Shown: positions 29,302 through 38,559 of the stretch, piece after piece
Layout of the letters: every line of letters starts with the position of its first letter
How positions within the stretch are numbered: the stretch's first letter is position 1
NCBI GenBank assembly: GCA_013388555.1
Contig: JACAFD010000026.1
Location: 1 to 50,457, forward strand
Direction: 5' to 3'
Source of the DNA: Nitrospirota bacterium
Lineage (GTDB): Bacteria > Nitrospirota > Nitrospiria > Nitrospirales > Nitrospiraceae
DNA: 50,457 nucleotides
Translations under genes and position numbers: made by a program
Notes under the pieces: generated by a model
What the model was told of the DNA's origin: nothing
Seen by the model: only the letters and a program-made list of their open reading frames with translations
Databases searched by the model: none

Positions 29302-29610
29302 ATGAGCATACCTGTGCGTGTGACCATCCTGTCTCGTGATGACTGCCATCTCTGTACAGTCGTGTACCGGATTGCGCTGCATCTTCGGTCAGAAGTATCT
29401 ATCGAAATCTGCAAGGTGTCCATAGAAGGTGATAGGGTCTTGATGGATCGTTATGGAGCAAGGGTTCCCGTTGTCCTGCTCGACGAGGTTGAACATTTCG
29501 CAGGGGCGGTGACAGAAGGGGAGCTACGTCGAGCGATTAAAAAAGCGCGGTGGAGAAGACCTATAAGCCGGATTCTGTCCCGTCTAGGATCTGCTCCCAA
29601 CCGGGGATGA
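29302..29610 (+). CDS. Glutaredoxin-like/DUF836 thiol protein
   Basis: A 102-residue thioredoxin-fold protein with a redox CxxC motif near the N-terminus (SRDDCHLC). It also has the cis-Pro segment ARVPVVLLD and a short C-terminal tail, as in the glutaredoxin-like DUF836 family. ATG 29302 has GAGG nine bases upstream; an in-frame ATG at 29278 has none. Its last 59 bases run antisense into the 3' end of the RNase P RNA gene, so the final residues (about 18, rich in Arg) are constrained by rnpB and unlikely to matter for the fold. The partner and substrate are unknown. Confidence 0.8.
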   Translation: MSIPVRVTILSRDDCHLCTVVYRIALHLRSEVSIEICKVSIEGDRVLMDRYGARVPVVLLDEVEHFAGAVTEGELRRAIKKARWRRPISRILSRLGSAPNRG

Positions 29611-29976
29611 TCATTTCTCTGGGATTCGAGTCACCTCGAACCTCAAGCGGCCTACCCGAAGACCTCGGCCGGGCCAGCCGGTTGCCGACCCCCCAAAGAA
29701 GGTCGACAGATGTCTTCCTATTTGGCCTTGCATCGGGCGACGCTTACCCTGCCGGTGATGTCGCCACCACCGCGGTGGGCTCTTACTCCACCGTTTCACC
29801 CTTACCTGAGCCAAGCTGACTGGATTAGAATCCCGTCGCCTCGCCCATCGGCGGTTTATTCTCTGTGGTGCTGGTGTCGGATCGCTCCGCCTGGGAATTG
29901 CCCAGCGCCCTGCCCATGAAGTCCGGACTTTCCTCTTAAAGCGTTACCGCCCCAAGCGATCACCCAGTCTTCTCCC
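29552..29976 (-). ncRNA. rnpB: RNase P RNA (M1 RNA, bacterial type A)
   Basis: On the minus strand the 5' region has the universal GAGGAAAGTCCGGAC and the 3' region has ACAGAATCCGGCTTATAGGTC, the two most conserved segments of bacterial RNase P RNA. The ends pair as helix P1: GGAGAAGAC (29967-29975 read in reverse) with GTCTTCTCC (29552-29560). The length of about 425 bases is normal for type A. The RNA cuts 5' leaders from tRNA precursors. The 3' end overlaps the convergent DUF836 gene. No terminator outside that gene was identified. Confidence 0.95.
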
Positions 29977-30040
29977 TCGCGCCAACCTACTATAAGGCTG
30001 ACTGTCCGTTCTTTCAAGGGCTCATCACGAATTCCTCGAC

Positions 30041-30901
30041 CTACTGCACAGACGGCAACAAGGCTGCAGGCGCTGGAGACCTGGTCTGATAAATAGCCAT
30101 GGCCTCCGGCATCCATTTTTTCAGCTGGGTGATGCGGGTCTCGTGGCTTGGATGCGTGGACAGAAACTCTGATGGCGCACCGCCGGACACCTGTCCCATC
30201 CGTTCCCACAACGCTACAGCCTCGCGCGGATCATAGCCCGCATCTGCCGCGAGGAGAATCCCAACATAATCCGCTTCTGACTCATGTTTTCGACTGAAGG
30301 GCAACAACACACCGACTTGTGCCCCCACACCTAGCGCCGCCATCGCGGCCTGGCCCAACATCCCGCCTCCGCCTTTTGTACTGGCGGCCGCCCCGACGAT
30401 CTGAAGCCCGGCATTTGTCAGCTGGCCCTGGCTCATCCGTTCTGCACCGTGTCGAGCCAATGCATGAACGACTTCATGTCCCATGACGGCGGCTAGCCCT
30501 GCTTCAGTCCTGGCCATGGGGAAAATGCCTGTATACACCGCCATTTTGCCGCCAGGTAGCGCAAAAGCATTTGCCGTCTTGTCATCCTTGATCACCGTGA
30601 CTTCCCACTGAAACTGCTGTGCCATCTCTGCATATTTCGATCGTTTTGCTGCCTCTATAATCCGAGCAGCGACCCGCTTGACTGGTTCGATCTCTCGTGG
30701 ATCTTGCGACTGCCTAAGCTTGGGATCATTCTTCACTTGGCTATACGCCTGTGCACCTAACTGCATTTCCTCCGATACCGACGTCATCAACAACTGCGAT
30801 CGCCCTGTGTACGGATTCGTTTCGCACCCACTGCCCGCCGTCATTCCGATTCCCGCGACGACTAACAGCACTCCGCGCGAGAACAACCTCCATGCCTGCA
30901 T
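30041..30901 (-). CDS. M48 family metallopeptidase, lipoprotein
   Basis: A 286-residue protein with a hydrophobic N-terminus ending in a probable lipobox at the Cys of GSGCETNPYTG. The zinc-protease motif HEVVH (GHEVVHALARHGAERMSQG, about residue 142) is followed by the third ligand in KHESEADYVGILLAADAGYDP. This is the single-domain M48 type (like LoiP/YggG and the catalytic part of BepA) active in outer-membrane protein quality control. A Gly-rich loop (KGGGGMLGQ) precedes a short hydrophobic segment. It ends about 65 bases before the rnpB 5' end on the same strand. Confidence 0.93.
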   Translation of the reverse strand: MQAWRLFSRGVLLVVAGIGMTAGSGCETNPYTGRSQLLMTSVSEEMQLGAQAYSQVKNDPKLRQSQDPREIEPVKRVAARIIEAAKRSKYAEMAQQFQWEVTVIKDDKTANAFALPGGKMAVYTGIFPMARTEAGLAAVMGHEVVHALARHGAERMSQGQLTNAGLQIVGAAASTKGGGGMLGQAAMAALGVGAQVGVLLPFSRKHESEADYVGILLAADAGYDPREAVALWERMGQVSGGAPSEFLSTHPSHETRITQLKKWMPEAMAIYQTRSPAPAALLPSVQ

Positions 30902-31014
30902 CGCCCATCCCTCTCAATAAAGACCCGGTGCCTTCGATCTGAGAAATTGACCGCCCCTTGAGGCTCTGTTAGATTACCGCGCCTTATTAAGAAACTCTAC
31001 TGGGCCACGTACGA

Positions 31015-31677
31015 GTGACCAAAACCACTGAAAAAACACAGATAGAGCGGATCGGCATTGATGAGTCCGGCAAAGGGGACTATTTTGGTCCCCTGGTTAT
31101 CGCCGCCGTCTTCGTCGACGCCACTACACAGAATGAATTGACCATCATGCAGGTTCGGGACAGCAAGAAAATCTCCGACGGCCGCATTCTCGACATGGCG
31201 CCTGACATCCGGATGATTTGTCCTCACAGCATCATAGCGATCGGCCCGCAGCGATACAACGAGCTGTACGCGAAGATCCAAAACTTGAATCGCCTGCTGG
31301 CCTGGGGACATGCCAAAGCCTTAGAGACCCTCCTGGACAGGGTCTCATGCGGGCGTGCAATCGCGGATCAGTTCGGCGACGAGCGGTTGATTCTGAACGC
31401 CCTACAGGAAAAAGGGCGCACCATCGTACTGGAACAACGGCATAAGGCTGAATCCGATCTGGCCGTGGCAGCTGCCTCGATCCTGGCCCGTGCGGAATTC
31501 CTTCAACGATTGAAACGTCTCTCGGATGAGATCGGCACGACGTTGCCCAAAGGCGCGTCACCAGCCGTTGAGCTGGCCGGACGCATGATTGTGAAGAAAC
31601 ATGGAGAGGAACGACTGGGGTCGATTGCCAAACTTCACTTCAAAACGACGCAGGCTGTTTTGAGAGAAACAGATTAA
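31015..31677 (+). CDS. rnhC: Ribonuclease HIII, lacking the N-terminal substrate-binding domain
   Basis: Endonuclease that cuts the RNA strand of RNA-DNA hybrids. The core starts almost at once with IGIDESGKGDYFGPLVIAAV, in which GKGDYFGP separates RNase HIII from HII. It continues with RDSKKISDGRI and HKAESDLAVAAASILARAEF. The protein has 220 residues. Bacillus-type RNase HIII is near 310 because it has an N-terminal TBP-like domain, which is missing here; a stop in the same frame 27 bases upstream excludes a longer start. Translation begins at GTG with no strong ribosome binding site. Its stop overlaps the convergent zinc-ribbon gene. Confidence 0.9.
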   Translation: MTKTTEKTQIERIGIDESGKGDYFGPLVIAAVFVDATTQNELTIMQVRDSKKISDGRILDMAPDIRMICPHSIIAIGPQRYNELYAKIQNLNRLLAWGHAKALETLLDRVSCGRAIADQFGDERLILNALQEKGRTIVLEQRHKAESDLAVAAASILARAEFLQRLKRLSDEIGTTLPKGASPAVELAGRMIVKKHGEERLGSIAKLHFKTTQAVLRETD

Positions 31678-32453
31678 ACCGACTCGCCAATCTCAAGGGC
31701 CGATGTCTTATCGAGATCGGGACCTGGCGTTGTCTCGACAGGAATTTCTCCATCCCAGTACAGCATCCGGCGGCAATAAGGACAGGTGTGGAGATCTTGA
31801 GAGCGTTTCACTTCTGTAATCAGTTGGGGGGGAAGCTGAAGCCGGCATCCGGAACAAATCCCTTCTTTGATCTGAGCGAGCGGTTGGTCCTTCCGCGCCG
31901 CTTTAATCGTGTTATAGCGGTTGAGGAGCCCTTTCTCCACATGCGCCGAACGGGCTTGGTATTGCGCTTCGAGATCGGCCAACTCTCGTGAGAGTGCACG
32001 CTCCAGTTCGTCAAGCGCTTGTTTTTCCTGTGCAAACGCCTTTTCGATGGCACTGAGCCTCTCTTGGGCTTCTTTCGCCATATGCTGCACTTGCTCGATC
32101 TTCTCCATACACAGCAAAATCTTCTCCTCGATATCCCCTTTCTTCTTGTTAGCAACCTCGATTTCGAACAGATGCGCCTGATATTCCTTGTTGGATTTCA
32201 ACTCGGACAGTCGAGACTTCATCTTCTCCGTGTGCGCTTCATGCGCTTCAAGATCCTGTTCGTATGACCGCCGTTCTTTGTTCAGAATATCCACGGAAGC
32301 GCTGGTCTGTTGATGTAGTTGCTGAGCTTCTCGACGCGGGGATTCAACCGCTTGGAGTCGCTCTGGGATTTTTCGGCGCTGGTCCTTGATCTCCATGATA
32401 CGGAGATCCAACTTCTGCAGCTCAAGAAGGGGGAAAAGATTCTGGTTCAACAC
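31674..32453 (-). CDS. Coiled-coil protein with C-terminal C4 zinc ribbon
   Basis: A 259-residue protein. Residues about 10-190 are a long heptad-rich coiled coil (Glu, Gln, Lys, Leu). The C-terminus carries a zinc ribbon CSGCRLQLPP...HTCPYC. This is the arrangement of the zf-RING_7/CT398-like family, often encoded near rpoD/dnaG or nif3-like genes. The function is not established. It is the first protein gene downstream of tRNA(CAU) and rpoD on the minus strand and converges on rnhC with a 4-base overlap. Confidence 0.85.
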   Translation of the reverse strand: MLNQNLFPLLELQKLDLRIMEIKDQRRKIPERLQAVESPRREAQQLHQQTSASVDILNKERRSYEQDLEAHEAHTEKMKSRLSELKSNKEYQAHLFEIEVANKKKGDIEEKILLCMEKIEQVQHMAKEAQERLSAIEKAFAQEKQALDELERALSRELADLEAQYQARSAHVEKGLLNRYNTIKAARKDQPLAQIKEGICSGCRLQLPPQLITEVKRSQDLHTCPYCRRMLYWDGEIPVETTPGPDLDKTSALEIGESV

Positions 32454-32510
32454 ACTCCTTTAGCTGTTGTTCTGCACAACGCTCTTGGCCTATGAGTTGC
32501 GCTGCCTCAC

Positions 32511-32587
32511 TGGTGGGCCCACTAGGACTTGAACCTAGGACCAGCTGATTATGAGTCAGCCGCTCTAACCACCTGAGCTATGGGCCC
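32511..32587 (-). tRNA. tRNA with CAU anticodon, probably tRNA-Ile2
   Basis: A complete 77-base cloverleaf with encoded CCA: acceptor GGGCCCA pairs with TGGGCCC, a D-loop of the AGCTCAGGTGGTTAGAGC type, anticodon loop CTCATAA with CAT (32551-32553 on the plus strand as atg), and T-loop GGTTCAAGTCC. The overall sequence resembles E. coli ileX, whose C34 is changed to lysidine so that it reads AUA. An elongator Met tRNA also has CAU and cannot be fully excluded without comparing the tilS identity elements. Confidence 0.93.
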
Positions 32588-32689
32588 AATCAGGCGGATG
32601 ACTCTCGCACGCCTGTCCCCAGACACGAACGTGCGATTCTAGGCTGCCCACGGAACGGAGTCAAATCTCGGGGAACATTACTATTCCCG

Positions 32690-34522
32690 TCACAGACTTT
32701 CCACAAAGCTGCGCAATTTCTTGCTCCGACTCGGGTGGCGCAGCTTGCGCAAAGCCTTGGCTTCGATCTGCCGAATACGTTCGCGGGTCACTTCAAAATC
32801 CTGACCAACCTCTTCGAGGGTATGGTCGGTGGCTTCGCCGATGCCGAACCGCTTCCGCAGGACTTTCTCCTCCCGTGGCGTCAATGTTTCCAGCGCACTG
32901 TTGATCTGGCGCTGGAGATCGTATCGGATCGCTGCTTCCAGAGGGGAAACCGCCTTTTTGTCCTCGATAAAGTCTCCTAAATGGCTGTCCTCCTCCTCAC
33001 CGATCGGAGTCTCCAGAGAAATTGGCTCACGAGCGATTTTCAAAATCTTCCGCACTTTATCGAGCGGCAGATCCATGCGTTCGGCAATTTCCTCCGGTGT
33101 CGGTTCGCGTCCGAGTTTCTGGACGAGATGACGGGAGGTTCGAATCAGCTTGTTGATCGTCTCTATCATATGTACTGGAATGCGGATTGTCCGTGCTTGA
33201 TCGGCAATCGCGCGGGTAATCGCTTGACGAATCCACCAGGTGGCATAGGTACTGAATTTGTAGCCGCGCTTGTACTCGAACTTATCGACGGCCTTCATCA
33301 AGCCAATATTGCCTTCCTGGATCAGGTCAAGGAATTGGAGCCCCCGGTTCGTGTACTTCTTGGCAATACTGACGACGAGACGAAGATTGGCTTCAACCAG
33401 CTCGGCTTTCCCGCGCTTAACCTTGTCTTCCGCCACATCCAGATGCTTGACCGCGTCTTTAATCTCTGCGGCGGACACCAGGGCCTCTTGGGTTTCGAGT
33501 ATGAGAACCCTGCCCTTCGCTGCTTGGTATAGTTTTTTAATTTCGTTGAGAGCCTCCTCCGAGCAGCTCGTCTTGCGTTTGACGGCGAGGAAGTCTTTTC
33601 GTGCGAGGCAGAGCTTCTTAAGGGCCTCGGCACCGGCCTCACCGCTGATCCCGAGCCGCCTCTGACAACTGACGATCTCTCGCTCCGCCGTTCGGATCTG
33701 AATGGCCAGCTCCCTCACACGCTGGACCATCCGATCCTTCAACACGCCATGCAGGTTGACGGACTCCATCTTCTCCACGACCTGATCGCGAATCGTATCG
33801 ATCTGCTTCTTGATCTTCTTCTGCTTGACGGGGTCACTGTTGGCATGCCGAGCAACCTCGTAAAGACTCTTGAGGGAGGTCGAGATTTTCCTGACGGAGT
33901 TCAGTCCTTCGAGAGTCTTGACCCGAAGTTCTTCATAGTCTCGTTGGATTTGTTCTTCCTCGAACTCCTCTTCGGTCTCGACAATTGGCACGATCTCACG
34001 CACATCGATGGTCCCGTTCTTGAGCTGATCGTACAAGGCAAGGACAAACTCTATCGTCATCGGCATCCCATAAATCACCGAGGCGATGTCCCTCTTTCCC
34101 TCCTCAATACGTTTGGCTATCTCGATTTCTCCCTCACGGCTCAACAACGCCACACTTCCCATCTCTTTGAGATAGAGTCGGACCGGGTCATCGGTCCGGC
34201 TGAGTGCGCCGGGAGTTAGATCGATCTCTTTCTCTTCCTTCTCACTCTCCTCCCCGGCGCCAGTGCCGGCTTCTACCTCTGCTTCCTCAGCTTCTTCAGT
34301 TGCCTCTTCAGTATCCCTGGCTTTCCTGATTCGCTCCCCTTCTGGTGCATCGACAATCTCGATATCCATTTCGCCGAACATCGTCATGATGCTGCCGAAC
34401 TGCTCTGAGGACACCACTTCCGCAGGCAACGTGCTGTTCAGCTCATCGTACGTCAAAAAGCCTTTCTCTTTTCCAATTGAGATCAGCCTCTTCACTTCGC
34501 CGAGCAACTCTGGTTTCGCCAT
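32690..34522 (-). CDS. rpoD: RNA polymerase primary sigma factor RpoD
   Basis: Housekeeping sigma-70 factor, 610 residues. Region 1.1-like N-terminus; an acidic stretch (about 70-95); region 1.2 ([22 protein letters not shown]); a non-conserved insert; region 2 ([33 protein letters not shown], then [15 protein letters not shown]); region 3; region 4 with [15 protein letters not shown] and the -35-binding helix [20 protein letters not shown]. It follows dnaG by 2 bases, the remains of the dnaG-rpoD macromolecular synthesis operon. Confidence 0.98.
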   Translation of the reverse strand: MAKPELLGEVKRLISIGKEKGFLTYDELNSTLPAEVVSSEQFGSIMTMFGEMDIEIVDAPEGERIRKARDTEEATEEAEEAEVEAGTGAGEESEKEEKEIDLTPGALSRTDDPVRLYLKEMGSVALLSREGEIEIAKRIEEGKRDIASVIYGMPMTIEFVLALYDQLKNGTIDVREIVPIVETEEEFEEEQIQRDYEELRVKTLEGLNSVRKISTSLKSLYEVARHANSDPVKQKKIKKQIDTIRDQVVEKMESVNLHGVLKDRMVQRVRELAIQIRTAEREIVSCQRRLGISGEAGAEALKKLCLARKDFLAVKRKTSCSEEALNEIKKLYQAAKGRVLILETQEALVSAAEIKDAVKHLDVAEDKVKRGKAELVEANLRLVVSIAKKYTNRGLQFLDLIQEGNIGLMKAVDKFEYKRGYKFSTYATWWIRQAITRAIADQARTIRIPVHMIETINKLIRTSRHLVQKLGREPTPEEIAERMDLPLDKVRKILKIAREPISLETPIGEEEDSHLGDFIEDKKAVSPLEAAIRYDLQRQINSALETLTPREEKVLRKRFGIGEATDHTLEEVGQDFEVTRERIRQIEAKALRKLRHPSRSKKLRSFVESL

Positions 34523-34524
34523 GA

Positions 34525-36378
34525 CTACTCCTTCACGAAGGACAACATCCCGGCGGGAGGCCGACCGGCTTTGTGTATTCGCAATTCATTTACTTGTGCA
34601 TTCAGTATCCGCGCATCCTCCGCACGGCCGTCCCGTTCAGCAGCCTTGAGTTGCACAATCTTCTCTCGAAGTGCGGCTTCGGCCCGCTTCCGATCTAATG
34701 TCTCTAAACATCCGGCAACGTGAGCTTTCACGTCGTCGAAATGGTCTTCCCGCATGGACAGCTCCGTCGCCAGCGGCCCGCAATCTGGATGATCGACCAC
34801 TTCGTCCAGCAACGCCCTGACCCCAACTCGGCCGTCTCGATCACGGTGTTTCAATGCTGCCTCGACCAGCAACCTACAGGCCTGAACGGAGAAGGCCTCC
34901 GGCTGCAACCGTTGTATATCGGCCGATGTCAGATGCCCGTGCAGTAACAAATAAACCAGATCCCGCTCTTCGCTCACACCCTTGAACATCGCCGGTATAG
35001 CGCCAGACGATTGAACTGTCGCTGGTCGACGTCCCTCCGACTGGGTTAACGCCGGATACCGCTCGATTAATCGTTGCTGACTAATTCCCAGTCGTTCGGC
35101 TACTACCCGAATCCGTTCCTCTCGTTCGATCGGATGCTCGCTTTTTTGCAGAATCCGCAGCACATCGTCCACGCTGCGGATTCGCCCCTCGATCGTACCG
35201 GACTCCGCTGTACTCAAACAATGCTCGAGGGAAAAATCCAAGAGGCTCGGTGACTGCTCTTCCAATCGAGCAAAAGCTTCCGGTCCTTCCTTCCGCACGT
35301 AGGTATCGGGATCCTCTCCGGCCGGCAATGTGACGACCTTCACCCCAATCCCGCTGTTGACAAACAGATCGAGCCCTCGCAGTGCTGCGCGAACCCCCGC
35401 CTGATCCGGATCAAACAACAACACGACCTTCGAGGCAAACCTTCTCAACACCTGAATATGCTCCGCTGTCAGTGCGGTCCCTAGCGTCGCAACCGTATGG
35501 GTGAGTCCGGCTTGATGAAGCGCGACGGCGTCAAAATATCCTTCCACCACAATTACGGTCTTGAGCCGAGCGACCGCTTCCCGTGCAAGGTCCAACGCGT
35601 AGAGTGTCTGCCCCTTCTTAAACAATGGAGTATCTGGCGAATTCAGGTACTTTGGAGTTCCCTCCCCAAGAATGCGTCCCCCAAAACCGACCACCCACTT
35701 ACGCAAATCCCTGATAGGAAACATCACTCGGGCGCGGAAACGATCGTAGGCTCCGGACGCATGTTCGCGTGCGACGGTCAACCCTACGGCGGCCAAATCA
35801 CTCTGTGCAAAACCCTGCTTGGTCAGTGCCTTGATGAGCCCATCCCACTCAGCCGGTGCACAACCGATATCAAATCGATCGATTGTCCCAGCATGAATGC
35901 CCCGGTTGGCCAAATAGTCCCGTGCCGTTGCCCCAGTCACCTCATCCCGCAAATTCTGTCGAAACCATGCTGTCACCGCCCGATTGAGCGGTTCAAGGCG
36001 AATCGCCTGGGCCGCTTGAGGCCCCGCGCTTGGCCCACTATCGGGTACATCAATCCCGAATTTCTGTCCGAGCTCACGGACCATCTCGGGAAAGTTCGCG
36101 CCGGTTATCCGCATCAAAAATGTAAACACGTTACCGCCCGCGCCGCATCCGAAACAATGAAAGATCTGGCGTGACGGACTGACCGTAAAGGAGGGTGATT
36201 TTTCCTGATGGAACGGACAGAGACCTTTCAAGTTCTGGCCGGCCCGAGTTAAGCTCACGTGCTGACCGATCACTTCGGCAATATCGACCCGATCTTTGAC
36301 TTGACTGATCACGTCTTCAGAAATCAGACCTCGGCCCACGGGAGTCGCAGCTCCTGTTTCCCCACTCGGCATCGGCAA
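34525..36378 (-). CDS. dnaG: DNA primase
   Basis: Makes RNA primers at the replication fork. Domains: N-terminal CHC2 zinc finger ([29 protein letters not shown], ligands C, H, C and C at about residues 55-81), TOPRIM catalytic core ([16 protein letters not shown], then LLFDPDQAG) and a C-terminal DnaB-binding region. The 617-residue length is normal. It is followed by rpoD at 2 bases. Upstream, a 247-base spacer divides it from the divergent PilZ gene; that spacer holds a small ACCCTT-CCTT-AAGGGT hairpin. Confidence 0.97.
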   Translation of the reverse strand: MPMPSGETGAATPVGRGLISEDVISQVKDRVDIAEVIGQHVSLTRAGQNLKGLCPFHQEKSPSFTVSPSRQIFHCFGCGAGGNVFTFLMRITGANFPEMVRELGQKFGIDVPDSGPSAGPQAAQAIRLEPLNRAVTAWFRQNLRDEVTGATARDYLANRGIHAGTIDRFDIGCAPAEWDGLIKALTKQGFAQSDLAAVGLTVAREHASGAYDRFRARVMFPIRDLRKWVVGFGGRILGEGTPKYLNSPDTPLFKKGQTLYALDLAREAVARLKTVIVVEGYFDAVALHQAGLTHTVATLGTALTAEHIQVLRRFASKVVLLFDPDQAGVRAALRGLDLFVNSGIGVKVVTLPAGEDPDTYVRKEGPEAFARLEEQSPSLLDFSLEHCLSTAESGTIEGRIRSVDDVLRILQKSEHPIEREERIRVVAERLGISQQRLIERYPALTQSEGRRPATVQSSGAIPAMFKGVSEERDLVYLLLHGHLTSADIQRLQPEAFSVQACRLLVEAALKHRDRDGRVGVRALLDEVVDHPDCGPLATELSMREDHFDDVKAHVAGCLETLDRKRAEAALREKIVQLKAAERDGRAEDARILNAQVNELRIHKAGRPPAGMLSFVKE

Positions 36379-36625
36379 GAATGATGCACGTAAGTGGTCG
36401 TAAAATAGACCGGTCAGGCTAACAGACGGATAAGAAATCTGTCAACGTTGCGAAAAGGCGTTATCAGCTCCGTTTCGGCATACCCTTCCTTAAGGGTTCA
36501 CCCCTGAAAGAATTCACCGCGCACCCCCCTCCTTCGGGTTAGCCTATTTGTGGGCTATCCTGCTCTAGGTCTTGGGCGTATGCTACTTTTCTATTGGAGA
36601 GCCATTTTATGAACTGGAGATACTG

Positions 36626-37000
36626 ATGGCCATCGCACCACAATCTCCCCCCTCCAAGTCAAAACATGCTCGATTCGTGTTTCGCCCCTACCGGCGCATA
36701 CCGACCTGGCGCGTCCTTTATTATCTCAGCAGGGAATTTGTGGGGAAGGGTGTCGTAACCAATCTGTCTCAATTGGGGATGCGCGTTCAAGGCGAACATG
36801 CGGTTGAACCGGGCCTCAATATGGCGTTGCGCCTCACGCTCGCTGATGATGGCCCGACCGTGGAAATTGAACTAGCAACGGTCCGGTGGGTGGAGGGATA
36901 TGATTTTGGGCTGGACTTTGTCCACATTAACCCAGTGGCCACGAAACACATTGCCGATCTCTTGAACCAGAAAATCCGCAGCTCTCCGTTATCTTACTGA
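36626..37000 (+). CDS. PilZ domain protein
   Basis: A 124-residue single-domain protein. An Arg-rich start (FRPYRRIPTWR) and the VTNLSQLGMRV segment match the two c-di-GMP-binding parts of PilZ, RxxxR and (D/N)xSxxG. A beta-barrel-like remainder ends FGLDFVHINP. It may link c-di-GMP to surface behaviour. ATG 36626 is used because GGAG lies 6 bases before it; a longer frame from 36572 lacks support. The gene is monocistronic. Confidence 0.78.
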   Translation: MAIAPQSPPSKSKHARFVFRPYRRIPTWRVLYYLSREFVGKGVVTNLSQLGMRVQGEHAVEPGLNMALRLTLADDGPTVEIELATVRWVEGYDFGLDFVHINPVATKHIADLLNQKIRSSPLSY

Positions 37001-37125
37001 GAGACGCTCCCAGCTTCACTCCTTGTTCCTCTGCCACTCCGCACCCCATTGCTTGACGCTTCTTCCAGCCCACTGCTATATTTCAATTTCGGCGTTCACT
37101 GGCTTACCGCTTGTCTTCGTTACCC

Positions 37126-38040
37126 ATGCTTGAGCCTCAAGGAAAAATCTGGATGGATGGGGCGTTCGTCAATTGGGCGGATGCGCATGTTCATGTGATG
37201 ACCCATTCGCTCCATTATGGGCTGGCTGTGTTCGAAGGGATCCGCTGTTACAAAGGGAAATCCGGCTCCGCGATTTTCAGGTTGCAGGAGCACGTCGATC
37301 GGCTGTTCGATTCCGCCCATATCGGTATGATGCACATGCCCTTCGACAAGAAGCAGGTCGCAGAAGCGATCGTGGAGACAGTGCGGATCAATAAGCTGGA
37401 GGCCTGCTATATTCGCCCGCTTCTCTATATCGGGCACGGAGCAATGGGGGTCTATCCCGGCGACAACCCGATCAAACTGGCTATCGCTGCCTGGACGTGG
37501 GGCGCCTACCTCGGAGACGATGCGCTCGCGAATGGAATGCGAGCCCGCGTGTCATCGTACACCCGTCATCACGTCAATGCCTCGATGACGAGAGGCAAGA
37601 TTTCCGGCTACTACGTGAATTCGATTCTCGCGAAACGGGAAGCGAAAGCGGACGGGTACGATGAAGCTATTTTGCTCGACGCCGAGGGATATGTGTCCGA
37701 GGGAACCGGCGAGAACATCTTCATTGTGCGTAAAGGACGAATCAAGACCACGCCGCTCACCTCGATCCTCGATGGCATCACCAGAAGCTCTGTCATTGAT
37801 TTGGCACGGGAGCAACGGATTTCCGTGGTGGAGGAGCGCTTCACACGCGACGACATGTATATCGCAGATGAAGTGTTCGTGACCGGAACCGCAGCCGAGC
37901 TGACGCCGGTGCGGGAGATCGACAACCGTCGCATTGGCACCGGTGCGCCAGGTCCGATTACGCAGTCTCTGCAGAAAACATTCTTCTCCATCGTGCGCGG
38001 GGAAGACTCTTCCCACGAAGCATGGCTCACGCGCATCTAG
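37126..38040 (+). CDS. ilvE: Branched-chain amino acid aminotransferase
   Basis: PLP-dependent fold-type IV transaminase, the last step for leucine, isoleucine and valine. Residues visible: GLAVFEGIRCYKG near the N-terminus, the probable Schiff-base Lys in TRGKISGYYVNS, the cofactor motif GYVSEGTGENIFIV and the C-terminal EVFVTGTAAELTPVREID. The length of 304 residues is normal. ATG 37126 (MLEPQGKIWMDG) is chosen over a TTG five codons upstream. It lies apart from the ilv/leu cluster, as a single gene. Confidence 0.96.
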   Translation: MLEPQGKIWMDGAFVNWADAHVHVMTHSLHYGLAVFEGIRCYKGKSGSAIFRLQEHVDRLFDSAHIGMMHMPFDKKQVAEAIVETVRINKLEACYIRPLLYIGHGAMGVYPGDNPIKLAIAAWTWGAYLGDDALANGMRARVSSYTRHHVNASMTRGKISGYYVNSILAKREAKADGYDEAILLDAEGYVSEGTGENIFIVRKGRIKTTPLTSILDGITRSSVIDLAREQRISVVEERFTRDDMYIADEVFVTGTAAELTPVREIDNRRIGTGAPGPITQSLQKTFFSIVRGEDSSHEAWLTRI

Positions 38041-38157
38041 ATAAACGCCGAGTTCTTTCCGCCCTCACGTTCCCGTCCCATGCCCGCCATTCTTGACTTC
38101 GGTCATCGCTCGCAAAGTAACATGGGCTCATACCGGTTTGTGAGTTCATCTGGTTGA

Positions 38158-38197
38158 TCAGGCAAACATTTTCATGGTGCAGTTAATGTTTGCCTGA
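38158..38197. repeat. Perfect 13-bp inverted repeat over the secG 3' end
   Basis: TCAGGCAAACATT (38158-38170) and AATGTTTGCCTGA (38185-38197) are perfect reverse complements around a 14-base loop. The inner arm includes the last codons and stop of secG. No T run follows on either strand, so it is not a classical intrinsic terminator. It could stabilise the 3' end of the gap-pgk-tpiA-secG message or separate it from convergent ilvE. Confidence 0.6.
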
Positions 38198-38545
38198 GGA
38201 CGAATCGCTTGGAGCGTGGCTCTCGGCAGCCGGGGCTGTCGGGGTAGCGGGCGGGGCTTCTGGGGGGCTCTGGGGAGTCTCTTTCTTTTTGAGGTCGATG
38301 ACTGTGGAGGAAAACGCTTGCTCTTTTGCAAGGATGGCCAACCCGAGCGAGGTCATCATAAACACGGCAGCGACGACGACAGTGAATTTACTCAAAAAAT
38401 TGGCGGGGCCCCGGCTTCCGAAAACCGTCTGACTGGAGCCCCCGAATGACGCTCCGATCTCGGCACCCTTTCCCGATTGCAAGAGAATCGCGCCGACCAT
38501 GAGAATACAGATCAACACATGAATAACGACGAGAAGAGTATACAT
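38183..38545 (-). CDS. secG: Preprotein translocase subunit SecG
   Basis: Small SecYEG channel subunit, 120 residues. Helix 1 (LLVVIHVLICILMVGAILLQ) is followed by the conserved QSGKGAEIGASFGGSSQTVFGSRG loop (QSGKG...FGGS) and helix 2. After that comes a long Pro- and Ala-rich hydrophilic tail, unlike the short tail of E. coli SecG. The start is ATG 38545 with GGAG just upstream; a much longer frame reading back into tpiA is an artefact. It follows tpiA by 14 bases, a common association. Confidence 0.93.
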   Translation of the reverse strand: MYTLLVVIHVLICILMVGAILLQSGKGAEIGASFGGSSQTVFGSRGPANFLSKFTVVVAAVFMMTSLGLAILAKEQAFSSTVIDLKKKETPQSPPEAPPATPTAPAAESHAPSDSSSGKH

Positions 38546-38559
38546 AGCACTCCGATCAG

